From NCBI GenBank assembly GCA_028583405.1, contig CM053259.1:22762734-22826733 (forward strand): a stretch of 64,000 bases of DNA, in the 5' to 3' direction. Position 1 is the stretch's first letter; every line of letters starts with the position of its first letter. A model generated the notes under the pieces. It was given only the letters and a program-made list of their open reading frames with translations, had not been told where the DNA came from and ran no database searches. Position numbers and translations under genes: made by a program. Of this stretch, positions 22,467 to 35,450 are shown one piece after another. The stretch comes from Pogonophryne albipinna (lineage: Eukaryota > Chordata > Actinopteri > Perciformes > Artedidraconidae).

Positions 22467-23829
22467 CAGCGACGTGCGGTCAGGGGAGGCAGGTGAGGCA
22501 GAGCCTCACTTGTCATTCTCCAATGTAACGGGAAAAAAGAATAATAATACAAATGATAATAATAATAAAAATGTGTCCACTGATCTGTGTTGTAAATGTG
22601 ATTTCTGTATCATTCCAATCGCTTTTTATAGTAAAAATCGGCTAATTTGCCGAGCTCCGCTACAACTACGATGAGCGATGATATTGAGAAGTGAGGCAGG
22701 GACGAGCTCTGCCTCACAGAAGCCCACAGTAACTTGCTGGAGCACGGGCACTAATTTAACGCGGGCACTTATTTTGTGAGTGCGCTCAAGCCAGTTACTG
22801 TGTGGTGAGGTGAGGCACAGATGAGCTCTGCCTCACTTCAGAATGCGTCACCCCACAGAAACTGTCTGGAAAGCGGGCCCTAAGCGCATGCCTGCACCAT
22901 CTCACTGTATGTCACCAATGTAATGTTTGTAGATCCCTTTATTACATTTATCCTCGCCATCCATAGTCTCTAAATAACTTATTTCACGTATATATGATAT
23001 TTAAGCTCGCTGGTCTCATCATACACCGGCAATGAAAAAAGCACCAGTGGAGGCAGCCACAACCTCTGTCGCACTGAAGGGGGCGCAAGTGAGCCCACAG
23101 GTTCTTGTTGCTACTGTTATTTTACGCAGAGACGAAAACAACAAACTAGACTTTTGAAACTACAGGAAGATAAGGAGGACTTTTACAAAAAAGTAATAAA
23201 GATTGTTGTCCAGAAGGATAGCATGGACTTCATCTTCAAGTCAAGGTAAGACCACATTTGTAATGAAAATTGGATCTTACTAAGAGAGAACAATCCAATA
23301 TTTAGATTTTGGGTAGGCTATCCTTTTGTTGAACGGTCTGTTTAAAATGAATCGAAGCATCAGACTAAAAAAGTTTTTGAAAATAACAGAATATTTCGAT
23401 TAAAGGTGGGGTAGGTAAGTTTGAGAAACGGGCACAATATACACTTTTTGTTATATTCCATGGAATGCTCTTAACATCCCGATAGCAATGAATATCTTAA
23501 GTGCTTTGACAAAAAATACATAAAAACATTTGATCTGTGGAACCGTAGTACTGTAAAAAGCACGACCACTCATTTTAGCCGGCCCGGCTAAAATAACCTG
23601 CCTGTCAGCCTTCCATCTGTGCACAAACTTATCTCGTGCCCTCATTGGTCATGTGCGCGTTCGTGTGTGTTGGAGGAGGGGCTGTGTATTTTCAAATTCT
23701 AGCGCACTCGAGCTGGTTTCTCCAAATTTCCCACCCCGCCACCTTTAAGGTAAAAATATATAATATTTGTAAATCTGACTCTGAAAGAGTCAGTGCCTCA
23801 CCAGCCATGAACCTCACCGCACGTCACTG
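22467..23829. mobile_element. Nested hAT-like element with an exact 8-bp target duplication
   Basis: Ends CAGCGACGTGCGGTCAGG and CCTCACCGCACGTCACTG are inverted (16 of 18). The duplication CTACATAA lies at 22459-22466 and 23830-23837. The uninterrupted family A copy at about 7763-7800 shows the empty site. The interior repeats GAGCTCTGCCTCAC motifs three times. No transposase. Confidence 0.88.
23400..23748. mobile_element. TTAA-flanked MITE nested in the hAT
   Basis: Starts TTAAAGGTGGGGTAGG and ends CCCCGCCACCTTTAA, an imperfect inverted repeat of about 30 bp with TTAA at both ends. TTAA target use is typical of piggyBac and Kolobok elements; which one is not decidable here. Non-coding, about 345 bp. 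Confidence 0.65.
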
Positions 23830-24261
23830 CTACATAATGCATGTTTTCTGCTATCTTTGATGAATGATAAAAAGACAATTTTACCATTAGTTCTTAATGA
23901 TATTGATACTGCTTGACTCAGTAGTCTTACACCTACTACCACAATACAATGAAGTACTTCTAGTGTGTTGTTTAAAAAAAAATCCTCTGTCAATGTCCCC
24001 TCCTGAGAACAAAATCAAGCCACTTCTGTTAAGTTTGATGAGGGAAAAAATGATTTTTGCTTAGTTCTTTGTGAGTTTGACACTGTTGGAGTCAGTACTA
24101 GTTAAACTACTCCCACAAGTACTATGAAGTACTTTTACTATGTACTTTTCCAGTAATCCTCTGTCAATGTCCCCTCCTGAGTACAATAATGCATGTTTTT
24201 CAATGTTTTTTTGTTTTTTTGAAGCATTAAAAAGCCTTTCTTCCTGAGACTGACAGTATTG

Positions 24262-25805
24262 GACACTCCACCATGTCAATACGTTTCTCTTTTTGTAGTG
24301 TATTGGTCTTTTGTAGAGGTTTTTCATTGCCAGCTAAAATATTGCCTATGGGGCAGCAAATTGGTCAGAACCAGCCCTGGTGTCATCACCACAGTACCCC
24401 CCATTTGAAACATGTTCCCACGGCTATGGATGTCTAAGTCCATGAGTGGGAAATATAATCTACGTATTCGTCCAGTATTGGATCTTCTAAAGTTTCACCA
24501 TCCCGGAATAAAACAATAAATCTATGTAGGTCATTGGGTTATTTTTCAATATTTGGCAGATGGGACAAAAAAGGGAGGTGTAGCTCAACAGGAACCTTTG
24601 ATCTTGTGTTGGGTAACATTGACTCTGTAAACACGACTCTTAAAGTATGTGGGTCACACTGCAGCTTTTCTAAGTAAAATACTTTGATAAATGGTAGTTT
24701 TAAACACTTTTGCCTTTTTACTTCTGATGCTAACTGATGTGAGTCCCATGGTCCCCTAAAGTGGCTGAATTACTTTAAATATAGCATTCAGGTTTACAAT
24801 ACATATCCTATTCTTCATAAAGCAGGAGGCTAGGACACCCACAGCCAATTACTAAGAACATCTATGTAAGGAGGTCTTTTTAGGTTTTAAACAATAATAT
24901 GATATATGAGGATTGTACTTCTAATGGATTATTTTTACTTTACTTCATGCACTGGTTTATACTGCTTGTTTTTAGCTTCTGTTGCCCTAACGGATAAAAG
25001 AAGCTGTTTCTACAATAATGTGGAGGGAGAGCTCTCATGTCAGACTGAGAGGCTGGTAACTACAGCTCAGTGAGGTAAAAGACTCTGAGGTTTTAGATAG
25101 TTCACTTTAGTCTAAGTTATCTCAGTGGGTCTCAAACGTTTTGATCACAATTTATGTAAACAAATATTTCCAAGGCACTTCTTTATAATTATTAGGATAA
25201 ATAAAAACAGGTTTTAAATCATTTCAATGTATACTATAGGACAGTAAACCAAAAATATCGTTTAAAACTGGAGAGATTAAAAAATATGCATAAATAAATG
25301 TTAACTGGTAAAATAAGATATGAATCAACAACAAAAATAAAATAAGTTATATTTATTTGTTATTGGCTATGGTAGGTTATTGGTTATGTTCACATACTTA
25401 TTTGATTATTAAAATATAAACCGATCTTTTCCATATGGGTGTTTTAGAGTTGTACCCCCTTGATCAGGTGTCTAGTAATTCTGCTCAAAGTGCACCAGAT
25501 TGAAGCATTTTACTTTAAAATGTTAAAACAAATCTTCCTGGGGGGGGCATACCCCGGACCCCCCTAGAGGATGTGACGTCCACCCCCCAAATCAAACATG
25601 TTCATTGAGTACTAAATGCATTTGAAGCCTTTTTATATAAGCTGTCCACCATGTCAATAAGTTTCTCTGTTTGTAGTGTATTGGTCTTTTGTAGAGGTTT
25701 TTCATTGCCTGCTAAAATCTTGCCTAGGGCAGCAAATTGGTCAGAACCAGCCCTGGTGTCATCCCCACAGCACCCCCCATTTGAAACATGTTCCCACGGC
25801 TATGT
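24262..25805. other. Insertion in family A bounded by a 165-bp direct repeat
   Basis: Compared with 8155-8220 and 28960-28990, family A is interrupted here. The inserted segment starts and ends with near-identical direct repeats of about 165 bp (24262-24428 and 25643-25805), both containing TTTGTAGTGTATTGGTC. A family B copy lies inside at 25010-25575. The direct repeats lack TG..CA ends, so an LTR origin is not supported. Confidence 0.65.
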
Positions 25806-26544
25806 TGGACAGAGTATTTTAAGAGGATGGTAGACATGATATCAGCAATACTTCCAGTCAGTACTCCAGCAGCAGCATTTTACACCTTGGAAAGTCTATA
25901 GAGTCTGGCCTGGATAGCTGGTCACAAATATCCTTCAGCAAAGTGACACACTCAGTCACTCTGGTTGCCCTCTTATGATGTTGCTGTCTTTTAATATATA
26001 ATTATTTCTCTGCCGCTAGTTCGTTCCTCGCAGATTCTTCCTTCAGTCCCAGTCATTGCATGTCAGTCAATAGACCTTCGAAAAATGTGTCCAATTCAAC
26101 AAAATGTTTTTTTGTGAGTGAAGGTCAGAGCTAAATTATAGATTGTTTGATTGTGTAATTACAAGGTGAGAGAAAATAAATCCACATCCTCCTTATGAAA
26201 CGTATTTTATTTACTTTTCCATGTTATACTTATACTTACTTACATTAGAACATTTGCATGTTGAACTACATGATATCTTCCCCAGCCTCTGAGCCTCAAG
26301 GAAATACATTAAAATAAATGGATTCATCATTTTAAAAAATTGATAAAAATGTATAAATTAATAATGTTGTGTGCAAACATTTCAAATTTAAATATAAAAT
26401 GAAAAATAAGTTTACTTTTGAAATGATTTCTCACAAAAACCTTTCTAAATTATCGTAAATTATTAAAAAAGGGTTTAGTCAATATACGTTTTTCTGCCTA
26501 AAATAGTTGAAATTGAACGTAAAACTATATCAAACACTACATGC

Positions 26545-26848
26545 TTTATTACATTATTACATTGCATTTAGCTGACGCTTTTATCCAAAGCGACTCACAA
26601 TAAGTACATTCGACCAGGAAAACACAACCTTGAAGAAAACAGAATCATATAAGTACATCAGGTTTCATAGAGCCAAACATTTCAAGTGCTACTCAACTGG
26701 CTTCAGATAAGCCAGTCCTTTATTAGTATATAAGTGCTTTGTTAGCAGTTCTTTGTTCGTAATTCTATCGCTCGAAGTGGAGTCGAAAGAGATGAGTTTT
26801 CAGTGCGCCGGAAGATGTGTAGGCTTTCTGCTTTCCTGATTTCAATAG
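26545..26848. mobile_element. Fish dispersed repeat inserted in the family A middle
   Basis: Absent from the second middle copy at about 29665-29680, giving a direct empty-site comparison. It is flanked by ACATGC at 26539-26544 and 26849-26854. It contains GCATTTAGCTGACGC TTTTA-type sequence, a repeat seen widely in teleosts; class not assigned. Confidence 0.7.
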
Positions 26849-26917
26849 ACATGCATGGCAATTAACCCATTTTTGCCCACTATTTAAATTGACTTTGGTG
26901 AGTTAATACAAATATTG

Positions 26918-26920
<3 letters not shown>

Positions 26921-26956
<36 letters not shown>

Positions 26957-26957
26957 C
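26921..26957. repeat. (TA)n microsatellite
   Basis: Simple TA run. The matching place in the second middle copy (29738-29770) has a shorter TATATACA version. Confidence 0.9.
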
Positions 26958-29900
26958 ATATAATTGATGCAGTCTTTCTGAACACTTTTTAAAAAAAATA
27001 TTGGAAATGAAGAATATTTTAAATGTTCTGCACAGATAGACAGATAGCGCCTTAAGTTAGAGCAGTTGAAAAGATTTTTGAAAGGATAAATTCTTCATGG
27101 GCTTCAATGGCTGTCTAGTAAAGGGTGTTTTATGGTTGCTTGTGTTATCCTCAGATAGTGGTGGTTTGTTTAAATAACTACTGACATTTTATAAATATTG
27201 CAAAAAAGGGCTCCAAAAAAGGCATATATATAACCTGGCCGGCTTAGCCAGTGTGTATTTTTTCAAGCACCACAAGATTCAGAGTTTATCAAGTACAATT
27301 CTGGGCCATTGATTGTGTCATTTCTCCAAACACATACAGTAAAAATGCCTGTTTTGAAGCCTTAAAATGGTGCAGGAAAAGGACTTTACATTGTATTATA
27401 CTTAAAGACAGAGCTATTCAGTTAAGAGAAGAGAAAAAAGGAAAGAAAATTGTTATAATGGGTGATGTAACAAGAATGCAGACATAATATGAGGTCCTTG
27501 GCACTCAGACTCTAGGGTCATTGTGTGATCATGGGGCATCAGCCTTACAGCATCAGGACAATATCATATGGAGTCAGACACTGGAAGTGTGCTGGAGGCG
27601 TTGACTGGGACTGATGGAAGGATGTGGCTGATGAGACTGAAGAATTTGCGAGGTACGAACTAGCGGCGGAGGAATAATCATATATTAAAAGACAGCAGCA
27701 TCATAAGAGGGCAACAAGAGTGACAGAGTGTGTCAGTGTGCAGTCTACCATCCTCTTAAAATACTCTGTCCAACAATATAAGTCTCATGAAGAAAGGTTT
27801 TTTAACGCTTATTAAAAGAAAAACATGCATTCTTGTACTCAGGAGGGGACATTGACAGAGGATTACTGGAAAAGTACACAGTAAGTACTTCATAGTACTT
27901 GTGGGGGTAGTTTCAGTGGTACTGAGTCCAACAGGATCAATCTCACGAATAACTAATGGCAACAAAAAATAATTTCCTCATCAAACTTAGCAGAAGTGGC
28001 TTGATTTTGTTCTCAGCAGGGGACTTTGACAGAGTATTTCTCAAAAGATACACAGTAAAAGTACTTCAATGTATTGTAAGTAGTAGGCTAACTAATACAA
28101 AGTCAAACAGTATCAATTTCATTAAGAACTAATGGTAAAATTATATTTCTATCATTCACGGAAGTGATTTCAAAACAAAAGCGGTGATAATATTATAAAC
28201 AAAGGGAAACAAGGTGAATTTAGCGATCACAACGGAAACGGCCAAGACACACATTGAGCCCAGAAAATGGATGTTATTAAGGGCTGTAAATATAATAAGC
28301 CTTTGTCTAAAATGGACAACATTGTTAGGAGATTTAAACTATACAGCGATTCTGCACTGCGGTCACTCAGCCGTCTCTCGAGTTTGTTTTTTCAAATCAG
28401 CTGCTCTTCATTCCTGCTATATTTGACGAGTGATACAAATATGTTTTACCACAAGTTCTTAAGAAAACTGACACTGTTGGACTCGGTACTAGTTTGACTT
28501 CTACCAGAAGTACTTTTGCTGTGTACTTTGTGAGTAATCCTCTGTCAAAGTCCGTTCCTTAGTACAAATGCTATATTTGATGAATGATACAAATATAATT
28601 TTACCATTAGTTCTTAATGAAATTCATACTGTTTGACTTTGTATTAGTTAGCCTACTACTTACAATACATTGAAGTACTTTTACTGTGTATTTTTTGAGA
28701 AATACTCTGTCAAAGTCCCCTGCTGAGAACAAAATCAAGCCACTTCTGCTAAGTTTGATGAGGGAATTCTTTTTTGTTGCCATTAGTTCTTCGTGAGATT
28801 GATCCTGTTGGACTCAGTACTACTGCAACTACCCCCACAAGTACTATGAAGTACTTTTACTGTGTACTTTTCCAGTACTCCTCTGTCAATGTCCCCTCCT
28901 GAGAACAAGAATGCATGTTTCTCTGCTATTTTGAATAAGCGTTAAAAAACCTTTCTTCCTGAGACTGATATTGTTGGACAGAGTATTTTAAGAGGATAGA
29001 CTTGATATCAGCAATACTTCCAGTCAGTACTCCGGCAGCAGCATTTTAAACCTTGGAAAGTCTTTAGAGTCTGGCCTGGATAGCTGGTCTATCCTTCAGC
29101 ACACTGACACACTCAGTCACTCTTGTTGGCCTCTTATGAAGCTGCTGTCTTTTAAATATGATTATTTCTCTGCTCCCAGTTCATTCCTCTCAGATTCTTC
29201 CATCAGTCTCAGTCAATAGAGCTTTGAAAAATGTGTCCAATTGAACAAAATGTATTTTTGTGAGTGAAGGCCAGAGCTAAATTATAGATGGTTTGATTGT
29301 GTAATTACAAGGTGAGAGAAAATAAATCCACATCCTCCTAAGAAACGTATTTTATTTACTTTTCCATGTTATACTTATATACTTACTTGCATTAGAACAT
29401 TTGCATGTTGAACTACATGCTGGATATCTTCCCCAGCCTCTGAGCCTCAAGGAAATATAATAAAATAAATGGATTCATAATTTTAAAAAATTGATTAAAA
29501 TGTATAAATTAATAATGTTGTTTTCAAATTGAAATATAAAATGAAATTATTTCTCACAAAAACCTTTCTAAATGTACTAAATTATAGTAAACTATTAAAA
29601 AAGGTTTGGTCAATATACTTTTTTCTGCCTAAAATAGTTGAAATTGAACATAAACTATATCAAACACCACATGCATGGCAATTAACCAATTTTTTCCCGC
29701 TATTTAAATTGACTTTGGTTAGTTAATACAAATATTGATATTATATATACATATATACATACATATATAATTGATGCAGTCTTTCTGAACACTTTTTTAA
29801 AAAAATACTGCAAATGAAGAATATTTTTAATTTTCTGCACAGAGAGTGCCTTAATTTACAGCAGTTGAAAAGATTTGTGAAAGGATAAATTCTTCATGGG

Positions 29901-31287
29901 CTTCAATGGCTCTCTAGTAAAAGGTTTTTTATGGTTGCTTGTATTTTCCTCAGATAGTGGTTTGTTTAAATAACTAGTGACATTTTAATAAATATTGCAA
30001 AAAAGGCATATAACCTGGTCGGCTTAACCAGTGTGTAATTCTTCAAGCACCACAAGATTCAGAGTTTATAAAGTACAATTCTGGGCCATTGATTGTGTCA
30101 TTTCTCCAAACACATGCAGTAAAAATGCCTGTTTTTAAGCCTTAAAATGGTGCAGGAAAAGGACTTTACATTGTATTATACTTAAAGAAAGGACTATGCA
30201 GTTAAGAGAAGAGAAAAAAGGAAAGAAAATTGTTATAATGGGTGATGTAACAAGAATGCAGACAAAAATGCAGAGGTCCTTGGCACTCAGACTCTAGGGT
30301 CATTGTGTGATCATGGGGCATCACCCTTACAGCATCAGGACAATATCATATGGAGTCAGACACTGGAAGTGTGCTGGAGGCGTTGACTGGGACTGATGGA
30401 AGGATGAGGCTGATGAGACTGAAGAATCTGTGACGAACTAGCGGCTGAGAAATAATCATATATTAAAAGACAGCAGCATCATAAGAGGGAAACAAGAGTG
30501 ACAGAGTGTGTCATTGTGCAGTCTACCATCCTCTTAAAATACTCTGTCCAACAATATCAGTCTCATGAAGAAAGGTTTTTTAACGCTTATACAAAATAGC
30601 AGAGAAACATGCATTCTGTTCTCAGGAGGGGACATTAACAGAGGATTGTTGGAAAAGTACACAGTAAGTACTTCATAGTACATGCTTTTGTTCCTTTAAA
30701 AAACATATTGTTTTATTAGTACAGAAAAATTAAGACTTATTTTAAATATATAAAATAATATGATTAAATTACATCAGCTATATATCATTTACTTGTTAAC
30801 TTACTAATGTAACATTACTGGGGGCTAAAGGAACAGCTTCATCTTATTTACCTGGCCATGGTTCTCTTTATTTAATCTCCGACAGTGATCTCCAAAAAAT
30901 GTAAAAGTAAAGTTTCTGGATCATTTTCAGCTAATTTGCTAGCAGGCTGCTGGAGCAACGCAACCGAACAGCGCGTATCACGTGACGTAAATACGAAGCG
31001 CTCCGTAGGCTAGACCGTCTCATTTCGTAGGCCGCTCGGTCCAGCCTACGCGGTCTCGTCAGCCGCATCCTGCGTCAACCACGTAGGCTGCGTACCCCGA
31101 AGGATACAACCCCTGAATTGAGACACGGCCTGTGTTCACTCCATCACGGAGGGATAGGGTCGAGGGAGTGGTTTGGGATTGGGCCTTAGTAAGGTAAAAA
31201 GCAAAAACGCCTCTCAGACGTTCTTCCGTTTACGTGTTTAATAAAGAAAAACAATTGGACGGTAGATACACGGATTATACACGGATT

Positions 31288-31445
31288 GTGTTTGTTTGAT
31301 AGATGCCTTTTTTCTTTGCAAAACTAAATGCATTAGTTTGTAGATGGTGTTTTGTATTTGCAAACCACATTGTGTTTGTTAGTGAATCATGAGGCATTTG
31401 TAAAACCTGTTTAGTTTGTTTGTGGAGTTATGGCAGGAAATTAGC
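31288..31445 (+). mobile_element. Right half of the split hairpin element
   Basis: Continues the element left off at 21902, aligning with 40480-40650 (reverse). It contains GCAAAACTAAATGCATTAG and ends GGAAATTAG. No gene. Confidence 0.8.
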
Positions 31446-31580
31446 TCCATAGAACGCGCAGCGCAGCGTAGCAGGAGAAAAGAGAGGAAAACGGAGCGAG
31501 AAGCAGATGAGACGAACGGAGTAAATTATATTCAAAGTGATTCAAAGTTTATTTAAAAAAGATAAAAATACCTTCCACAC

Positions 31581-32560
31581 CAGGGATGGGCAACTTTGAT
31601 GATGGTGGGGGCCACATAACTGATGTACTGGCCACCAGGGGGCTGCAGATTCACTTGGAACACACACACACACAAATTCCATGTGTTGTATGTAATTATT
31701 AACAAATATACTAAGTCTGACATCTTCATTGACATTTTACAATCTTTCAGGGAACATCCTCCAATAAGCTCACTAAACAAATATCAGTTCACAGAAATGT
31801 TATTTAATTTTTATAAGTGGCATGTTTGTGTTGAACAGGTTATTTAACAGTGGAATACAACTATTTTAAACTATTGGAAAGCACGGAAAATGTGTGTGCA
31901 TTGAGATTAACCATTAAGATGACATAAACATGAAGTCATGAACACTAACCCAGACATTAGTTGTCTAACTTGAACCTAAGACACTTGTAGCCAGTCTCTG
32001 CATTCCCCTTATTCCACAATAAGGGGAATGTCAACACAGACACCTGTCAACCCGCACTCTGCTGTTCCTCAGCGCCGCTCCCCCTCCCTCCCGCTGAAAT
32101 TATTAATGCAAAGCGTATAGTAATCATAGATTACACGGCAGGTTCCGTGACAGTTTGTTTTCATCTGATTTCAAATAAACAAAGTCTTGGTTCTTAGAAT
32201 ATTAAACTTTTTTCGCCAAATTCAGATGATAAATACAACTTTTAAGCTTGTAAAGGCATAATTACAAGCGGCAATTTAACGTCACAGCAGGCATAACAAC
32301 AGCCGGTGTTTCTTGTGAGTGTTTCCCCGGGAAACAAACACAATACACACAAACGCGTCATAGATTATTTTGCGGTATTTGAAATCATGTACGCAGCTCA
32401 CGACGTAACTAGGAGTCTAGTGGACGGTATCAGTACTACAAGTAAAAAAATATATATTTCTTTTAAAAAAAAATAATTACGTTGTTTATAAATGTATCTG
32501 AGGGCCGCAAAAAGAGGAGGTGGGGCATGCGGCCCCCGGACCGCCATTTGCCCATCCCTG
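31581..32560. mobile_element. Non-autonomous hAT element
   Basis: A 13-bp inverted terminus CAGGGATGGGCAA. Flanks TTCCACAC and ATCCACAC match in 7 of 8 positions. Inside, 32035-32365 is a reverse copy of the family C core found at 11785-12105, so this core has been carried by two different element types. Confidence 0.82.
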
Positions 32561-33890
32561 ATCCACACGGTCGGGAAACCCAGTAGACGGTATAGAACAT
32601 TAACCAACGGTGTTTTGGTCAGGTTTTTTGGACTGGATAATTGATCGATCAAGTTGTGTTGCGCGAGTGAGAGGACAACACACACGCGCTCTGATACAAG
32701 ATGGCGAGCCAGACCCACGGACTGCTATAATCTTTGCGCCAGTGAGAGGACTTTCTGGTTTCTCAAGAGACAATAGAGAACCGCAGTGACGCATCCTAAA
32801 ACCCGGAATTATACTCCTTCCGGTTCCTTCGTCAAAAACGCAATGCAATTTCTCCATAGGATTTTGGAAAATAGCTCGAAATAAGGTCTGTGGTTGACAC
32901 ACATTTAAGAGACGGATCACGTTTTGTTCAGCCTGATAATATCCACATAGAACATAGAACACAGAAGCAAAATGCTAATGTTATGCTATAAACGAACTAC
33001 AGCAGGGTTGCTGCTTCAACGTTACGCCAACTTAATATCCATATTCAAACATACAGATTCTAAATGGTACAAGTTGAAGCGTTTGTTTGAACAGTTTGCA
33101 GGAGGCAGGTACTTGCTTTCAAGCAGAACAGGGCAAACAAACTTAGCGGGAGTGTTTTACGTATTCGGTGTAATGACGTAAAACGGCCTGGATAACTTCT
33201 ATAGTCAGGGGTGCACATAACTGGTACGCAGGTACGCATGCGCGGCAACAATCTGAAATGCGTACCGTCACTTGTGTCACAAAGCGCATTTGCGTACCGA
33301 CGTACTTGTGAAACTTTTCCAGAAGGCGGTTAGATCACCGGACGACAGAGTCGGTCTCCGTGTGCACAGACAGGGCTGCTGTTAACGTCGGTCTGTACAA
33401 CGGAACTGTGCCAAAACTACGCCAACCGGCTGTGGAGGGAGACTCCCCCCCTTCACTGGAGAACTGCGCTAAAACAGCTGGTCACAACATTCACGCTCTG
33501 TGGTCACGGAGTACTCCACTAGCCCCCCGTCGACTTTCATGAAGTACTCCACTAGTCACTGCGGTTCTCTATAGGTGAACTCGCTGTCAGAGTGGTAGGC
33601 AGGGCCGTGGGAAGTAGGGGTGCGGAGGGTGCTGCAGCACCCCCTGGTGGAGGACAGGGGATCTGCACTTCCACAAGATTAAATACAAATATAATACAAA
33701 AAACTCCGAATTTTCAGCCTTGATGTAACAACATTCATAATTAAGTAAAGATAACACCCTTTACACCCCGGTTACATTTTCCATTTGCCCTGTACTTCCC
33801 CAGAAGTTTTTATGTACAGAAGCCTGTATCTTCTTCAACTTTTAATCAAGACACATATATTCTCTAATCTCAGTTGTTAACCCTCTACAG
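32561..33890. other. Unassigned repeat-rich sequence
   Basis: No convincing gene; frames at 32398-32962 show no known domain. 33205-33330 has GGTACGCAGGTACGC-type sequence resembling a hAT terminus. 33598-33680 includes a perfect 16-bp palindrome GGGTGCTGCAGCACCC (33627-33642) within a common fish-type repeat. Confidence 0.45.
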
Positions 33891-34279
33891 CAGTGGTCGC
33901 CAACCAGTCGATCGCGATCGACCGGTCGATGGTACGGGTAGATCGCGGACCGTTAAAAAAGTAACAAAAGAAAGAAAAATAAAATAAAAATAACAATGTT
34001 TGAAAAATACGTTTTTAGATCTAAACCTATCATCCACCACCCCGTTAGCAGGTGCCACTTGATTGACGTATATTTGAGACACCTCAATAATATAATACAT
34101 TAACCGTGCTTTACGTGAACCTCATCATGACACAAGAGAGGACGGCAGGACTGTAATTTCCCGTGTTCAGTGAATGCAACAGAGGCAAGTCACCAGACCA
34201 ATCAGAGAGTTGCATGGAAATACACGTGTGCTTGTGTCATTCCAACTCGGCTCTGTGTGTGTGTGGCAATAGCATTTAG

Positions 34280-34316
34280 TGTGAGAGAGAGAGTGAGAGA
34301 GTGAGAGAGTGAGAGT

Positions 34317-34360
<44 letters not shown>

Positions 34361-34391
34361 GAGAGAGACACAGAGAGAGAGAGAGAGAGAG

Positions 34392-34433
<42 letters not shown>

Positions 34434-34439
34434 ACAGAG

Positions 34440-34486
<47 letters not shown>

Positions 34487-34497
34487 CACAGAGACAC

Positions 34498-34528
<31 letters not shown>

Positions 34529-34730
34529 CACAGAGAGAGAGAGACACAGAGACACAGAGACACAGAGAGAGAGAGAGAGAGAGAACCAGAGACACAGAGA
34601 GAGAGAGAGAGAGAGACACACAGAGACACAGAGAGAGAGAGAGAGAGACACAGAGAGAGAGAGACACAGAGACACACACAGAGAGAGAGAGAGAGACACA
34701 GAGACACAGAGAGAGAGAGAGACAGAGCTG
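34280..34730. repeat. (GA)n / GACACA minisatellite
   Basis: About 450 bp of GAGAGA with CACAGAGA interruptions. It creates overlapping Ser-Leu and Arg-Glu reading frames of 150-190 codons that are artefacts. Confidence 0.97.
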
Positions 34731-35215
34731 TTTCCACAACAAGCTGGAGGAGAGTCCTCCCCTGTCAGACTGAGGGGCTCAGGTGAGCTAAAGGACTCTC
34801 TGAGTGTTTAGAACGGTTTTGTCACAAATTATTCAAAAGATTATTTCCGCGGCACACCTTCATATGATCATTATAGTTATACAAACAATAAGAGAATAAA
34901 TGAAAAACAGGTATGAAATACTATATGGCAGTAAAACAAGAATACAGTTTAAAAGGGGAATGATTTGTAAAATATCCATAAAGAAAAAGAAAATCTGTTT
35001 ACAGTTCTGTTTCATATGGGTGCTGAGAGAGGTATCCATAGATCTCTTCATGTTGCTCTCAAAGTGCACCAGATTGATGCTTTCAACTTAAATATTTTAA
35101 AACAAAATCTTCCCGAGGGAGCATCCCCCCGGACCCCCTAGAGGAGGTGAGGACCTAGAGGAGGTGAGGACTCCCCTAGAGGAGGTGAGGACCCCCCATA
35201 GAGGAGGTGAGGTCC
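34731..35215 (+). repeat. Family B dispersed repeat
   Basis: Shares AGCTGGAGGAGAG, TGTCAGACTGAG and CAAAGTGCACCAGATTGA-type words with 25010-25575, 46500-46870 and (reverse) 10231-10510. Non-coding. Confidence 0.7.
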
Positions 35216-35450
35216 GCCCCCCACTCATAAAAAAAATAGCACTTTACCCCTGCCTATATGCCGTGAGCTGATTATGGAGCCTTCATTGTAACAGTAATTC
35301 AGATGCAATTAGCCTATAAAAGGCCTCAAATTGGAAGCACTGTCTGGGCCGTCTTTTTCACTCAATTCTGCAATAGGTAGATCTCGCCTTTCACCTAGAC
35401 CGAGGTCGGTGATCTTGGGCTTAAAAAGGTTGGTGACCACTGCTCTACAG

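Larger units (their letters stand above)
21903..31287. mobile_element. Family A long-inverted-repeat element, rearranged dimer
   Basis: The outer termini AATCCGTGTATCTACCGTCC are inverted at the two ends, with inversion continuing about 90 bp. The flanks share a 6-bp duplication GTGTTT (21897-21902 and 31288-31293). Internally the order is left arm, unique middle, inverted arm, then at about 28151 a second left arm, middle and inverted arm. Arms contain about 200-bp sub-repeats. The middle copies are 25806-27750 and 28975-30530. No transposase frame is recognisable, so it is non-autonomous. The superfamily is unresolved; a 6-bp duplication is not typical of hAT. Confidence 0.7.
33891..35442. 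mobile_element. Non-autonomous hAT with an exact 8-bp target duplication
   Basis: Ends CAGTGGTCGCCAACC and inverted GGTTGGTGACCACTG (14 of 15). CTCTACAG flanks both sides (33883-33890 and 35443-35450). The interior holds a GA microsatellite and a family B copy with GC-rich tandem CCTAGAGGAGGTGAGGA units at 35148-35215. No transposase. Confidence 0.9.

Noticed and set aside
24262..25805. LTR retrotransposon bounded by 165-bp LTRs
   Set aside because: No TG..CA ends, primer-binding site, polypurine tract or coding sequence.
32600..32962. 120-codon minus-strand frame
   Set aside because: Balanced composition but no recognisable domain, and it lies in repeat-like sequence between two transposons.
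34167..34773. Ser-Leu and Arg-Glu frames of 150-190 codons
   Set aside because: Created by the GA microsatellite in all frames.
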